A DNA stretch of 64,000 bases from Botryotinia globosa (taxonomy: Eukaryota; Ascomycota; Leotiomycetes; Helotiales; Sclerotiniaceae). Where the stretch lies: positions 2,294,001-2,358,000 of the forward strand of contig RCSZ01000003.1 of the NCBI GenBank assembly GCA_014898425.1. Direction: 5' to 3'. The notes beneath the pieces are model-generated. The model saw nothing but the letters and a program-made list of their open reading frames with translations, was not told the DNA's origin and made no database searches. This document shows positions 24,797 through 35,831 of the stretch, piece by piece (within the stretch, counting starts at the first letter, position 1; each line of letters starts with the position of its first letter). Both the position numbers and the translations under genes were made by a program.

Positions 24797-26215
24797 ATGT
24801 CCGGCCTTTGGGATAGTCGCCCTTCATCTGTGGGGGACCGAATCCCAACAACTTTTGAATCCGAACATTTAGGACATGACAGATTACACGGAGATGATCC
24901 AATCCCGGGAGAATCAGGAACTGTAGCTATGACAGGCGATAATGATGATGTCGATATTGAGATCACGGCATCTCAAAAGATGATCTCGGCAATGTCTGGA
25001 AGTCTATTGACATCGTTGTTAGGTACGCACGCCACCCAGCATTTGAAAACCATCACAAGTTTCAACTAACACTCTACTGTAGTTACTCCTTTGGATGTTG
25101 TTAGAGTCCGTCTACAGTCACAACCTGCCCAATCTCCTTTAACAGCGATTCGAAAAGCTGCTCTGGCCTCCCCTCAAACTTTCGGTAAATTACCACCAAA
25201 TCTAGGAATAACAGCATGTTGTCGAGAAGTTTTCTTCACCAGCGGCACAACGAGCGATGCTTGCATGGCTGCACCTAGAATAAGCGCAATGGAGGGTGTT
25301 GGATGTGCTGTTGAAGAAACACAAAAAAAAACCTTCAATTCAACTTTCGACGGCATGAGAAAGATTGCGCGGAATGAAGGGGTCACGGCTTTATGGCGAG
25401 GATTATCACCTACTTTGGTCATGACAGTTCCTTCGAACATAATATACTTTACGGGATACGACTGGTTACGATTCAACAACCAAAGTCCCGTAAATCGAAT
25501 GTTCAATGACAATTACGCCCCTCTTGCTGCTGGCGCATCCGCCAGGACTATAGCCGCTGCAGTTGTCAGCCCGATCGAAATGTTTAGGACGAGAATGCAA
25601 GCTAGTCAGGCAACTGGGGGAACGCATTTTTCGGAAACTGTGAAGAGTGTTGGCGAGATGGTTTCACTTCACGGGTATACGTCTCTGTGGCGAGGATTGA
25701 CTTTAACACTTTGGAGGGATGTTCCATTTTCTGGCATTTACTGGTGGGGTTATGAATCCATAAGAGGGGCTTTGACAGATGCACGAGAGCGGGGTCGTGG
25801 GAGAACATATGATCGAAATACTTCCAGAGGTCAAATACGTACCAGATCACAAAGTCGAGAAAACCACTCGGCGACATTCCTGGACAGTTTTATTGCTGGG
25901 GCGTCATCTGGAGCAGTTGCTTCTATTTTGACTATGCCATTCGATGTTGGAAAAACACGCCAACAAATCTTTCAGGAACCAGGGAAAACACCTGCTGGAG
26001 TTGAGAAGATTTTAGCACCTGAAGAACAATCCATGCCAAGGTTTCTTATGCACATTTTCAAGGAAGAAGGTCTTGGAGGTTTATGGAAAGGATGGGTCGC
26101 CAGGACTCTAAAGGTCGCTCCAGCATGTGCAATTATGATCAGCTGTTATGAAGTAGGCAAGAGAGCATTCAGGAGTGTGAATGAGAAAGCGGAATTAAAG
26201 CAAGGAACCGAGTAA
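24797..26215 (+). CDS. Mitochondrial carrier, MTM1/SLC25A39 type
   Basis: Inner-membrane carrier of the SLC25 family, in the Mtm1/SLC25A39-40 branch linked to mitochondrial glutathione import and to manganese/iron handling. Exons 24797-25022 and 25083-26215, with a 60-bp intron (GTACGC...CTACTGTAG), give 452 residues. Three carrier repeats each show the PX[DE]XX[KR] signature: TPLDVVRVR (78-83), SPIEMFRTR and MPFDVGKTR. The family's long first matrix loop (about 90-155) is present and carries Cys121, Cys122, Cys136 and Cys150. The segment ALWRGLSPTLVMTVPSNIIY is characteristic of this branch. A third-loop insertion (DARERGRGRTYDRNTSRG) is Arg-rich. Ends with KQGTE. The transported substrate is inferred from the family. 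Confidence 0.9.
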
Positions 26216-26565
26216 TGAAATGAATTCTCCCCTCTTCTGGACGGATGGAAGGTTGGTTTGGCGCATCAAAGGAACACGGAATTGTAATACTAAGCGTTTA
26301 GAAGCATGGCGATTTTGAGCAGGTATCCGGAATTTTGTATAGTATTAGAGATCCTAGAAACTAAGATGACTTGAGAGAGATTAATATACCCAAAGTTTCA
26401 AAATCGAAGATTAGGAAGCAATATCAATTCATAATTTGAGTGAAAGAAAGATTTGAGAGAATGAGTGAGGACTAATAAGGTATAGTACGATTCGACCCGT
26501 ATTTACCCCAGACTTTCGTTTGGCCATGAGAGGGCTGATACCGCGTACCCCAGCAAAGCAACTTT
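26216..26565. other. Spacer between carrier and UNG1
   Basis: 3' flank of the carrier gene and distal promoter of UNG1. No gene or repeat was seen. Confidence 0.4.
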
Positions 26566-26593
26566 ACGCGTCTTAAGGTGCTCTGGCGCGAAA
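26566..26593 (+). promoter_or_regulatory. MCB and E2F-like sites before UNG1
   Basis: ACGCGT at 26566-26571 is the MluI cell-cycle box bound by MBF in yeasts. Fourteen bases on, GGCGCGAAA (26585-26593) is, on the other strand, TTTCGCGCC, the classic E2F/SCB-related sequence. Both lie 170-200 bp before the main UNG1 start. G1/S control of DNA-repair genes by such sites is established in yeasts; for this gene it is inference. Confidence 0.5.
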
Positions 26594-26763
26594 CTTGCAT
26601 CATAGATTTGGGAAATTCAAACCTCCCCAATATTCAAGATTCCGTAGAGTTGACTTTGTCTTTCGTATATTCTATGCAAACGAGCCTTTCTTTACTTATT
26701 ACCTCTGTCAAAGTGTCTACACTACTCCCTTTTCGTCATCGACCTCTTTCTCCAATTCCCATC

Positions 26764-27783
26764 ATGTCTCTCAAACGCAAAGCAACCACAAATCCTACCA
26801 ACGACGCCAAAAAACCTAAAGCAAACGGATCAATCACTTCCTTCTTCGGTCCACCCAAAACCATTTCCTCAACTCCCAAAGGATCTGGTAACTCTACAGA
26901 TTCTACAGCACCACCACCAGCAGCATTCAAATTCAATAAGGAAAAATGGATAGCTACATTGACAGAAGAACAGAAAGATTTGTTGAAATTGGAGATTGAA
27001 ACGCTACATGAGAGCTGGTTGGCGGTATTGAAAGATGAGATTGTAGGAAAAGAGTTTCTGGAATTAAAGAAGTTTTTAAAGAAGGAATTGGAGGGAAAGG
27101 ATAAGATATTTCCACCGATGGAGGATGTTTACTCTTGGTATTTACATTCTTGGCTTCATTCAATCGTTCAATAGAACTCAGGTAACAATTGGCTAATCAA
27201 GACAATGAACAGGTCAAGGCATACACCTTTCAACACCGTCAAAGCCGTGATAATCGGCCAAGATCCATACCACAACTTTAATCAAGCTCATGGTCTCTGT
27301 TTCTCTGTCCGCGCACCTACACCGGCTCCACCTTCACTCAAGAATATTTTCAAAGCTCTCGCAAAAGATTATCCAGACTTCAAACCTCCTCCCAATAATG
27401 GTGGTCTTCTTACCCCTTGGGCAGATCGCGGTGTCCTTCTCATCAACACATGTCTTACAGTGCGAGCTCACCAAGCCAATTCCCACGCAAACCACGGCTG
27501 GGAAAGATTTACTCAAAAAGTGATCGACACAGTTGCTCTGAGGAGAAATAAAGGAGTGGTATTCTTGGCGTGGGGAAGTCCTGCAGGAAAAAGAGTTGCG
27601 AAAGTGGATAGAAAGAAACATTGTGTTTTGATGAGTGTACATCCTAGTCCCTTGAGTGCGAGTAGGGGATGGTTTGATTGTGGACATTTTAAGAAGACGA
27701 ATGAGTGGTTGACTGAGCATCATGGGGAAGATGCAGTTATTGATTGGAGTTTGGATATTCCTGCTGCTAAAGCGGGTGTTTGA
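26764..27783 (+). CDS. UNG1: Uracil-DNA glycosylase (family 1)
   Basis: Removes uracil from DNA as the first step of base-excision repair. Exons 26764-27137 and 27213-27783, with a 75-bp intron that splits the Trp126 codon region, give 314 residues. All family motifs are present: water-activating GQDPYH (140-145, D142), LLTPWADRGVLLINTCLTV with N203, VFLAWGSPAGK, and the DNA-intercalating loop HPSPLSAS (268-275). The N terminus has basic nuclear-signal clusters (KRK 4-6, KKPK 16-19) and SITSFF (23-28), which fits a PCNA-binding PIP box as in human UNG2. An in-frame ATG at 26674 would add 30 residues, rich in Ser/Leu/Thr with Lys/Arg and no acidic residue, like a mitochondrial leader. I chose 26764 because its context is better (A at -3). 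Confidence 0.95.
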
Positions 27784-30700
27784 GGTGATGAAAGGTTTTG
27801 TGATAGATGATCTTTAGAAGAAAGTGGCTAGCAATGCCAGCTGTCGATAAGCTCTCGTCTCCAAATTAGCATTGCACGCAAAGGAAGCTTGGATTTAAGC
27901 ATTGGGTACTGAACATTATTGCAATGATTTCTATCATGGTGGAGCTTCCTTGGCCATATCAGTTCAATCCGTCTTTTTATGAAGTTGATGATAGAGGTTC
28001 ATTTTGTTCTTTGACGGCGCAGGGTGTTGAGAGAATCGGAGTTAATTTATTTGCCCATCTCAATATCCGGGTAGTCAAGGCCATATATATTTTACCGCAT
28101 AACATACAATACTACATTGATATGCCCCTCACCCCTTAGGGGACTTGTAATGACTCTATATGTGGTAAGACTTACATTGTTCCACAACATCTAACAATAC
28201 CCATTCTTACTTCAACATTTTCTCGAGTCTCATCAAACTATTCTCCTCTCTCTTCAAGTAACAGCTCTAAATACGAACGTGGCTCTATCCTCGATCCAGA
28301 ATCGCATATCATCACAATTCTCGTCTGTTGTGCATCCTTTCGAAAATCATTCACAGTTGGGTGCCATCCTCTCTCCAGGATTTCCTATCCTCACAGTTGC
28401 TTCTTCGAAGAACATACAACTGATATCTCAACATCTCAAAATATGGTAGAATAGAATGATATTTCTTCCAATATTGCAGCATCCATCAATGGTCTCTTCT
28501 CGAAATTGTGATCGACAAGTTCATGGGCAATACTGCTATCATAACAACTCGATCAAATATATCACCCACGTTTTGCGTTGCTCACATCTGGCGCGGAATG
28601 GGAAGAATTAAGTGAGGATATTCATATCGACGATAGTATCACAGAAACCTAACAAGAACAATATATAATAGTGATTACAGCCATCTCTCAACATCAATCT
28701 TCCCTCGCAATTGGCAATATCATCAGATCATCCATCTCGATCAAATATCCCATGTGTTTTTCCTTCTGTGTCTGATTTCTCTATCTTCTATTATATTTGA
28801 TAAGAGCTCGGGAGTTTATACTGTACTACATTTCTGATTATTGTTACCTACTTTCGTCTTTTTAGTATTTCCCCTCGTCTGAGAATCGTGGGATGGGATG
28901 GGATAGTAAGAGTGATGAACGTCGCTTGTCTTGGGCATATGTCATCTCTATATGGTAGGTAGCATGTGCAATGCTAAAAGGTATTGGATTATATCCACGC
29001 CAGGGATGATTCGGATAGTGGCACTGATACCTGCCCTGATGAGAGGGACTTTACTGAGAGCGGGGTTGGAAAGTTATGATTCCTTATGTGTTCAGGTACC
29101 TAGTTAGCACTAGACCACGAGATATGTCATAGATTCTCGATGACCAGGTGTGAAAATCTTCTACCCTGAAAATCTGTGGGAGAAGATAATGAAGAAATTG
29201 CTTCATAGAAAAGAATCCTACCTTGCTGCTTCCAGGTTTCACCGCGAGATGCGTCGTTCAACTTTTCGTACCATATCGTATACCTCATATTTGATCTGCT
29301 CGCATTTTCCCTCTCAGCATGCATTCTATCTATCTCATAGTGTCACGTCATTAGATTGGCATTGTCGCTTCTCTCTCTTCTACATTTCTTGTAGTAATCA
29401 TTTTTTCTACCTATCATTGTGATGACACTTCCCAAAGGGTATGTCGCTATTGCTATTCTCCCCGAAAATAAAAAATAAGCATGAATTATTGTAGCGAACA
29501 TAACTGGTTTAAATATCTTTCTGTTGACATTGTACGCGGGAATTTTGTTTCTCGCTGGTGATTTGGACGCTCTCAAAACAGTATGGGGCTTTTCGAGCTG
29601 GCTTGTAGGGGTGGATCGGGTGTGATAATTTGTGGCGTTTTATCTGTGAGAGGTAGAATATGGATGAGCTGTGTATTGGCGGGCTTTTCTTGGGGGAGGG
29701 GAAGGGGGGGGGGGGGGGGGGTTGATTTCTGATAGTGAGAATGTGAGCTTTAATTAATCAGATGTTCTGAGTCTGTAGCTTTCGGTACAAATTGGAGATG
29801 GGGTGGGTTTATCAAGCCGGGTTACTAGTTCATTGATAGATGATAGATAATTGGCGTGAGATCCTAGCATTGGTAGTAAGAAGGCTTTACTCCTGTCTGA
29901 AGAAACGGCACGATTTGTCTTTACGTTTGTTATGTTGTGGAAAGTTGAATGCCCAAGGTTGCACTGCATAGTATTCATCTGGTGATAAATGGCAATTGCA
30001 TGTTCATATACTCAAAGAGCTGGCATAGAAAAGGAGGGAGGCTCGAGATGGTGGAATGTGAGCTGGAGCTGAAAAGCTCGGTAAGTTCGTCCTATTACGC
30101 ATTACTTTGGTGATCTACGATGTTCACCTGGGCATCTAGTGATGTCTAGTGATATCCGGTAATTAGATCAGATAATGGGATATAATCGCGCTTGATAAAG
30201 TCTTTGGAGGGACAGATGTGTATGCGAAACAAAATCACTTGGAATCTTACAAACATAACATGGCGTTCATATCTCCTCAGAATATATGGAACATTCTTCA
30301 AAGAATCGAATATGGACCAATCTGGAATTCACATTTCTTTAGCCGAATCTGCAAGCAATAGTACCGAGTCGAAATATTCGAATAAGAGGCAGTCTAGTAT
30401 CGATGTAGTTGGTGATGGTGAACTAAAAGATTCTTTTTCAACTTAGATTCGTTGCGAGATTTTCTTCCTCGATATGTGCAATATGTAGCAAGATCTTCGC
30501 AGTTGGATTGTTGTTCAGGGACAACTTATTTGCGAAGGAGCAATGGATTTGCATATGTCGTTGTTTCGGAGAAGATTGCTCATGAGATGTATGGTGATTG
30601 TTCTGGAGGTTGGGATTGCTGGGGTGGGACAAGGGAGGTGGAAGGAGGCGTTGATGGTTTGAAATGTTGGGTTGAGTGTTAAGTTGGGTTTTCTGCGGAG

Positions 30701-31663
30701 CCGTTGGCTTGGTATATGAGTTGCGAGAGGTTTATGAGGGATGGGGATAGAGAGGGAGGTGGGGGAGAATACTGTCTGCTTGGCAAATGAGTGGGTGGTT
30801 ATGGGAACGAGCTAGCTGCTTTGTTTTGTGGTTGTGGGATGAAGGCGGCACTTTTGACATTTTTTGGAATGCTTCGATGGGAGGTCAAAGGTTAAGAGTT
30901 GGGTGCTTAGAGAAAAACAAGATCTTACAATGGAGAATTGAGGAAACGAAATTCATGACGACAATCGGATTTGAGATGAGCAGAAAAGTATTTTATGGAT
31001 ACGCGGCGAGGGTAATGGTTCACGCTGATTTGCGATGGCAATTCTGAAACCACTTTGAGTGTATAATATGATTCCAAGAGGAACATGTTTTCAGGAAAAG
31101 TTTCTTTCCAGGTCCGTCGATCCTTCAAGTCATTGTCAAAAGGGATAGTAGTATAGTAGTAAGCTTGATGCTTTTTCAAAAATATTTCCATGCTTCCTCT
31201 TCTTCAAGCCTGTAATTCTTCAAGAATATTACACATAAATGGTATGTTTTTGATAAAAATGCTTATCGAAAACTTGCATATAGCCTGCGGATTCTAATAT
31301 ACTCTGATTCCTCGAATAGTTTGGGTGACGGCTCTATGAACCGTGGAATGCGGCAAAGGGGGTTTGTAGGATAGACAGGTAGTCAGTTCAAACAGTTTTC
31401 GGGTAACAAGTGTTGAGCAGATACTTCATTATTTAATATGTTCATTTGCATAAAATCACAACAACCGCTCGCGTGTACACCCGAGTACCCTAAAACCTCA
31501 CAAAACCAATCCAAACGTAACATCATTTCCGCATTCGGCATTTCTCCATGGCGACCGCGTCAAACACTGAACACAAGCTTGACTACATACATGATATTTG
31601 CCGCTACGCGCATACCAATTCGTCTTCACGAACACTTCAGTCTGCCCCTTTATCAATCTCCGC
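27784..31663. other. 3.9-kb intergenic region, no gene seen
   Basis: Only short frames with no domain, splice-joinable partner or codon pattern. Notable is an uninterrupted run of 18 G at 29704-29721, preceded by GGGGGAGGGGAA. I looked for a spliced gene between 30190 and 31050, where several frames of ~80 codons cluster, and could not join them convincingly. Confidence 0.5.
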
Positions 31664-32175
31664 CTAAACGTCCTTCAACTGCACGTAGTCATGATTTCTA
31701 ATAATCAAATCATCTTCCCACCACATCAACGTACAACCTACCAAGTGTCTCAACTCTGTTTTTTCTTTCGGCAGTCGCTCGCCTGTCTCTGGGGATATGG
31801 CTGGTCTGCATGTAATTTCCCACTCCCAGGCTGTGAAATCTTTGTGTCCGTGTACCGAGGCAGTGGTTATTGCGAGGTCGTAGTAGTCGGAAAAGGTTTT
31901 TGAATATTGCGCCTCGACTTGGGAAAGACCCATGAGTTTATTGTTGGGTGTGCCTAAGAGAAAAAGTATCTTTAGTGAGATTCAAGAGTTAGGGAACGAG
32001 AGAACATACTGAAATCTGAGTAGACAAAGTTGGTCGGATGATAGTATTTCATGATGGCTTCCGTGTCACCTTTCTTGTATGCTTTGATGTATGTCTCCAT
32101 GCGTTTCATGATATGATCATGGTCGCCATGCTGCTTGTGCTGTACATGAAGAGGTTTTTTGTTATGAGGCGGCAT
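31664..32175 (-). CDS. SnoaL-like/NTF2-like small protein
   Basis: Two exons, 32175-32010 and 31953-31664, joined across a 56-bp intron (GTATGT...TCTTAG), give 151 residues. The cone-shaped alpha+beta fold of SnoaL/NTF2-like proteins is suggested by an N-terminal helix (HIMKRMETYIKAYKKGDTEA) followed by YYHPTNFVYSDFS, the central strand DFTAWEWEIT, and a closing LVGCTLMWWEDDLI..RNHDYVQL. Such proteins are polyketide cyclases, epoxide hydrolases or ligand-binding proteins of unknown role, so no substrate can be given. The His/Gln/Lys-rich first 20 residues show no signal peptide. It lies head-to-head with the dioxygenase gene, 973 bp away. Confidence 0.75.
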
Positions 32176-33148
32176 TTTCGATGCCGTTTGAGTTGAGAGT
32201 CACTATCGTGAGAGCATCCAAGAAGTCTTGATTCTGTTGCCAAAAATGTGAAAGGAAAAAAAAAGAGTAAAAAGTACGAAAATGACGGAATTGACTCAGA
32301 AATACGGATGCAATATGAATGGGTTCACAATTTTCACCTCGGTTTTGATCAGTTAAAAGTTGCGAAAGAGAGGCATTAATGCTTAGTTCCTTTGGCCTGT
32401 TCAATTGCGGATTGCGAAAGAGGGGCTTTAATCTTATGATCAACCCACCTCTGCCCCCACACATTGAGTGTCTATCGGAACTGAGGATTTTCATCCGCAT
32501 CCTACATATATATCCCACTTTCCTTGTTTCTTTCAATTTTTCATTCATTCTGCTCACTCCATTGGAGAGTTGACGATGGCGATCAAGCGAACACAGCCAA
32601 GCGTAGCTGATAACACAAATCAGATGCATGGCTTTTCCAAATATATTACTACTCCGTTTCATCCTTGCGATTGATAATCCAGCTGAATAGCAGTCTTGGT
32701 GGAGTTGAGTCAATTATACCTGGTGATATGCAATAATAAGATCTGATGAGTGAGCATAATTGGACACTGGACGACGGCCGTTAGGCGACGCATCCGATCG
32801 GCTTGCCAAGCGTATTATTCCAAGATTCATGCTTAACTCGATCTGCATCGCCTTCTTCAATCGGTACAATCTCCAGAGGCTGAGTAAACTACACTGAGTA
32901 AACTACATGGTTGAGGTGGGGTAGAAGGTTATGACCCTTGCGATGTTCGATATTGCTACTGCGGGGCAAATAAGAGAAAGGGTATCAGAACACATTGGGC
33001 AAAGAAAAACTTTACTCGCCACGAAAAGTAATAAGAGAAGAAGGATCGAAACACATCATGCAAGTCGAACCTTTCCTTTTACCATTCAAGGTCGAGTGAA
33101 ACTCGAAAGTAACTACTTTTAAGTCTCTTTCCACACCATTCAACAAAC
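32176..33148. promoter_or_regulatory. Divergent promoter, SnoaL-like / dioxygenase
   Basis: 973 bp between two divergent genes. Open frames inside it overlap each other on both strands and have no recognisable product. A short tandem pair (GAGTAAACTACA twice, 32882-32907) is the only repeat seen. No defined factor site could be singled out. Confidence 0.35.
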
Positions 33149-35541
33149 ATGACAGTCTTGAAATCACAGACCGCTATCGATGGGTCTACCAACGACAATG
33201 GAACACTTTTCTCAGCACATTTGATGAAAAATGATGGCGATAGTGCTGCCAGTCAACTTGGGCCTGTCTTAGAAGCCTTGGAATCTGAAAGTCCTACTCT
33301 TAGTTCGACACCCTCTCGAAGTGATGCGACGGAGGTAAGTGGTGTTAATCAGCCCTCTGCATACGACGGAGGTGATGATGGGCCGCTTTTCTTAGCACTT
33401 CTGATGGGAAATAACAACAATAACGCCAATGCCGCGGCTCAACCCTCTCCAGAAAAGAATGCTGTTTCTGATACCTTGAATCCTGGCTATTGTGCTCTCG
33501 AGCTGACCTCCGCCGGAAATGGTGTCGAAAAATCAATCGATAACGACCCATCCTTTGTCGCCGGCGAGGATGGACCACTTCTTTTCGGACTGTTGTTAAA
33601 CAATCAAAACAACAACAATGGGAAAGACCCCGCATTGAATAATGTAAATAACGGTAATAGCACCTTGATTCCAAGTGGTGTCGCTCTTGAGCTGAAGCCC
33701 ATTCAAAACGAAATCGAGGGCACAGCTGACAACGGATCATCCTCTATCGCCGGCGAGGATGGACCACTTCTTTTCGCACTGATGTTAACAAATCACAACA
33801 ACAACAACAGCGCACCAAACCATGCTCCTAATACGCAAGCAAAAAGCGTCATTTCCGATACTTTAGATCCTAGGTGTGTTACTCTTGAGTTAAGGACTCC
33901 TGTGGGTGAGAATGCAGATACCAATAATGCATCCGTTGAAACCAGTGGCGAAGACGGACCACTCAAATTCGCATTGATGCTTGGGAATCAAAACAATAAC
34001 GCCGCGGCCAAACCTATACGCATAAACAGTGAAGGCGTAATTGTCGATTCTTTGGATACTAGACAAGTCGCTCTAGAGTTCGACGCCCCTCAAGACGGTA
34101 GTACAAACGATGCTGATCAACTCATTAGCGAGGGTGATGGTCCCCTCCTTTTAACGATGCTACTTGCAAACCAAAACCAGAACAATGGCAATAAAGCTGT
34201 GGAAGCAGCTATGAAGCGACCGATTGCGGATACCTTGGATCCCAGTGATAGTATCACCGAAGCTATCCCAGATGTTATGGAGATGAAAACCCAGTTATTA
34301 GAGCTGCACCCCTCTCAAGACACTATTGCCGAAGCTATCCCCGATGTGATGGAAATGAAGACTCAACTGCTAGAGTTACACTCGCCTGGAAATGAAGAGG
34401 CCAATAGCATCCCCGTCATGTTAAAGGTCAACTCTCAAGCGCAAAAAGCTCAGATACTCGCAATGCTTCAAGGCCGTTCAATTCCAGTAGCCATCGCTTC
34501 GAATGGCACCAAAGGGAGTTTTGCAAATGGAACACTTGACAGAGCGGAAGTCACTGCTGCCTATTTGCAATCCACGGCCCCCGTTGCTCTCAAAAAGGCC
34601 AAAGATGGTAATTTGAGCGACGAGCAGCTGCAGTTTTGGAGAGAAAATGGATATCTTGTTATCCCAGATACACTATCGGACAGCCAAAAAGATAACTTGC
34701 TAAAGACTGTACATGAAGCGGCACAAATACTTGCTGGCGGTGGCGAGAGAGTACAAAAACATGCCTATCTCCCCGGACAGAAATCTTATGTGAGTCCTGT
34801 GGGTCGAGCACTCGCCACATTAAGTGAACGTGAGTTACAAATATCCTAGTCATTACCACATAATACTAACGTTCAATTCTCCGTCAAGATGGCTTGAATC
34901 CCGACGTCGAACCCCTAAAACGCATCCAACGCATCGGCTGCGGCGTCCACCGCGTCATGCCCCCATTCCGAAAAGCCATCCTTAGTTCCTTCCATTCTAC
35001 CCTCGCTAGATCCCTCGGCTACAAAGACCCACGCATCTACCAAAGTTTGATCATCGTGAAGGCCGCGGAGGTCGGCGCGCGCGTGATTCCTCACCAAGAT
35101 GGCTGTTCGGGATTCACGAATCCATCGAGTTGCACGACTTTCTGGTATGCGCTTGAAGATTGCTCGACGGAGAATGGATGTCTGGCCGTTGCGCCGGGAA
35201 GTCATCGCGTGCAACCAATCACGAGACGTTGCAGGACTAATGAAAATGGACAACCAGAGTTTGTGGATTTAGAGAAGCCGGTGTATGCAAAAATTGAGGG
35301 GGTGGATGATTCGACTCTACCAAAGAAGAATGAGAAGGGGGAGTTTGAATATAAGAAGTTGGAGGTCAAAGCAGGGACTTTGATATTGATGCATGGGAAT
35401 TTGATGCATAAGAGCGAGGCGAATCATAGTAGTAAGAGTCGCGTTGCGTTTAACTTTGGAGTTGTGGAGGGTGAACACGGATGGTTAGAAGACAATTATC
35501 TTCAGCCTTATGAAGGAACGGCAGAGTTTGAGAAGTTGTAA
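33149..35541 (+). CDS. PHYHD1-like 2OG dioxygenase with N-terminal repeats
   Basis: Exons 33149-34829 and 34889-35541, with a 59-bp intron containing ACTAAC, give 777 residues. The C-terminal ~290 residues are a phytanoyl-CoA dioxygenase (PhyH) domain nearest PHYHD1: QFWRENGYLVIPD, IGCGVHRVMPPFRK, then the iron ligands H629 and D631 in IPHQDG. Next come LEDCSTENGCLAVAPGSH, distal ligand H734 in LMHKS, and R745 for 2-oxoglutarate. So the enzyme should be an active Fe(II)/2OG oxygenase; the substrate is unknown. Residues 1-~415 are an extra region with five clear copies of a GEDGPLLFALML-N-rich motif, at about 75, 139, 202, 267 and 328. These alternate with SDTLDPxxVALEL-like segments. I know no such fusion in PHYHD1. 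No signal peptide is visible. Confidence 0.88.
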
Positions 35542-35831
35542 AGCAATTACATAGTTTGAATCTTATTTTCGTCTTTGATATGAATGCTAATAGCAAATCA
35601 AGAGTTTGAATCGGATCAGGAAAATTTGTTCACTAACTTTAGTAAAAAAACTGAAAAGTGTAAATCTTTCAAGGTGTTTTCAAGCAGGTGTGGGTGAACA
35701 TATAGAATGTAAAATTTATACATGAATTGCAATAACGCGATCAAGAACAATGTGGATATATATGCAAAGAAATAGTTTCTCCTCCTTCCTCCTCTATTCT
35801 TTCAATCAGGACGCTGAAATATTACAATACT

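Noticed and set aside
30192..31047. Cluster of ~80-codon frames that might be exons
   Set aside because: No GT/AG pairs gave a continuous product with any recognisable motif.
32162..32713. A 183-codon minus-strand frame before the SnoaL-like gene
   Set aside because: It overlaps the start of that gene in another phase and has no recognisable feature; probably promoter sequence.
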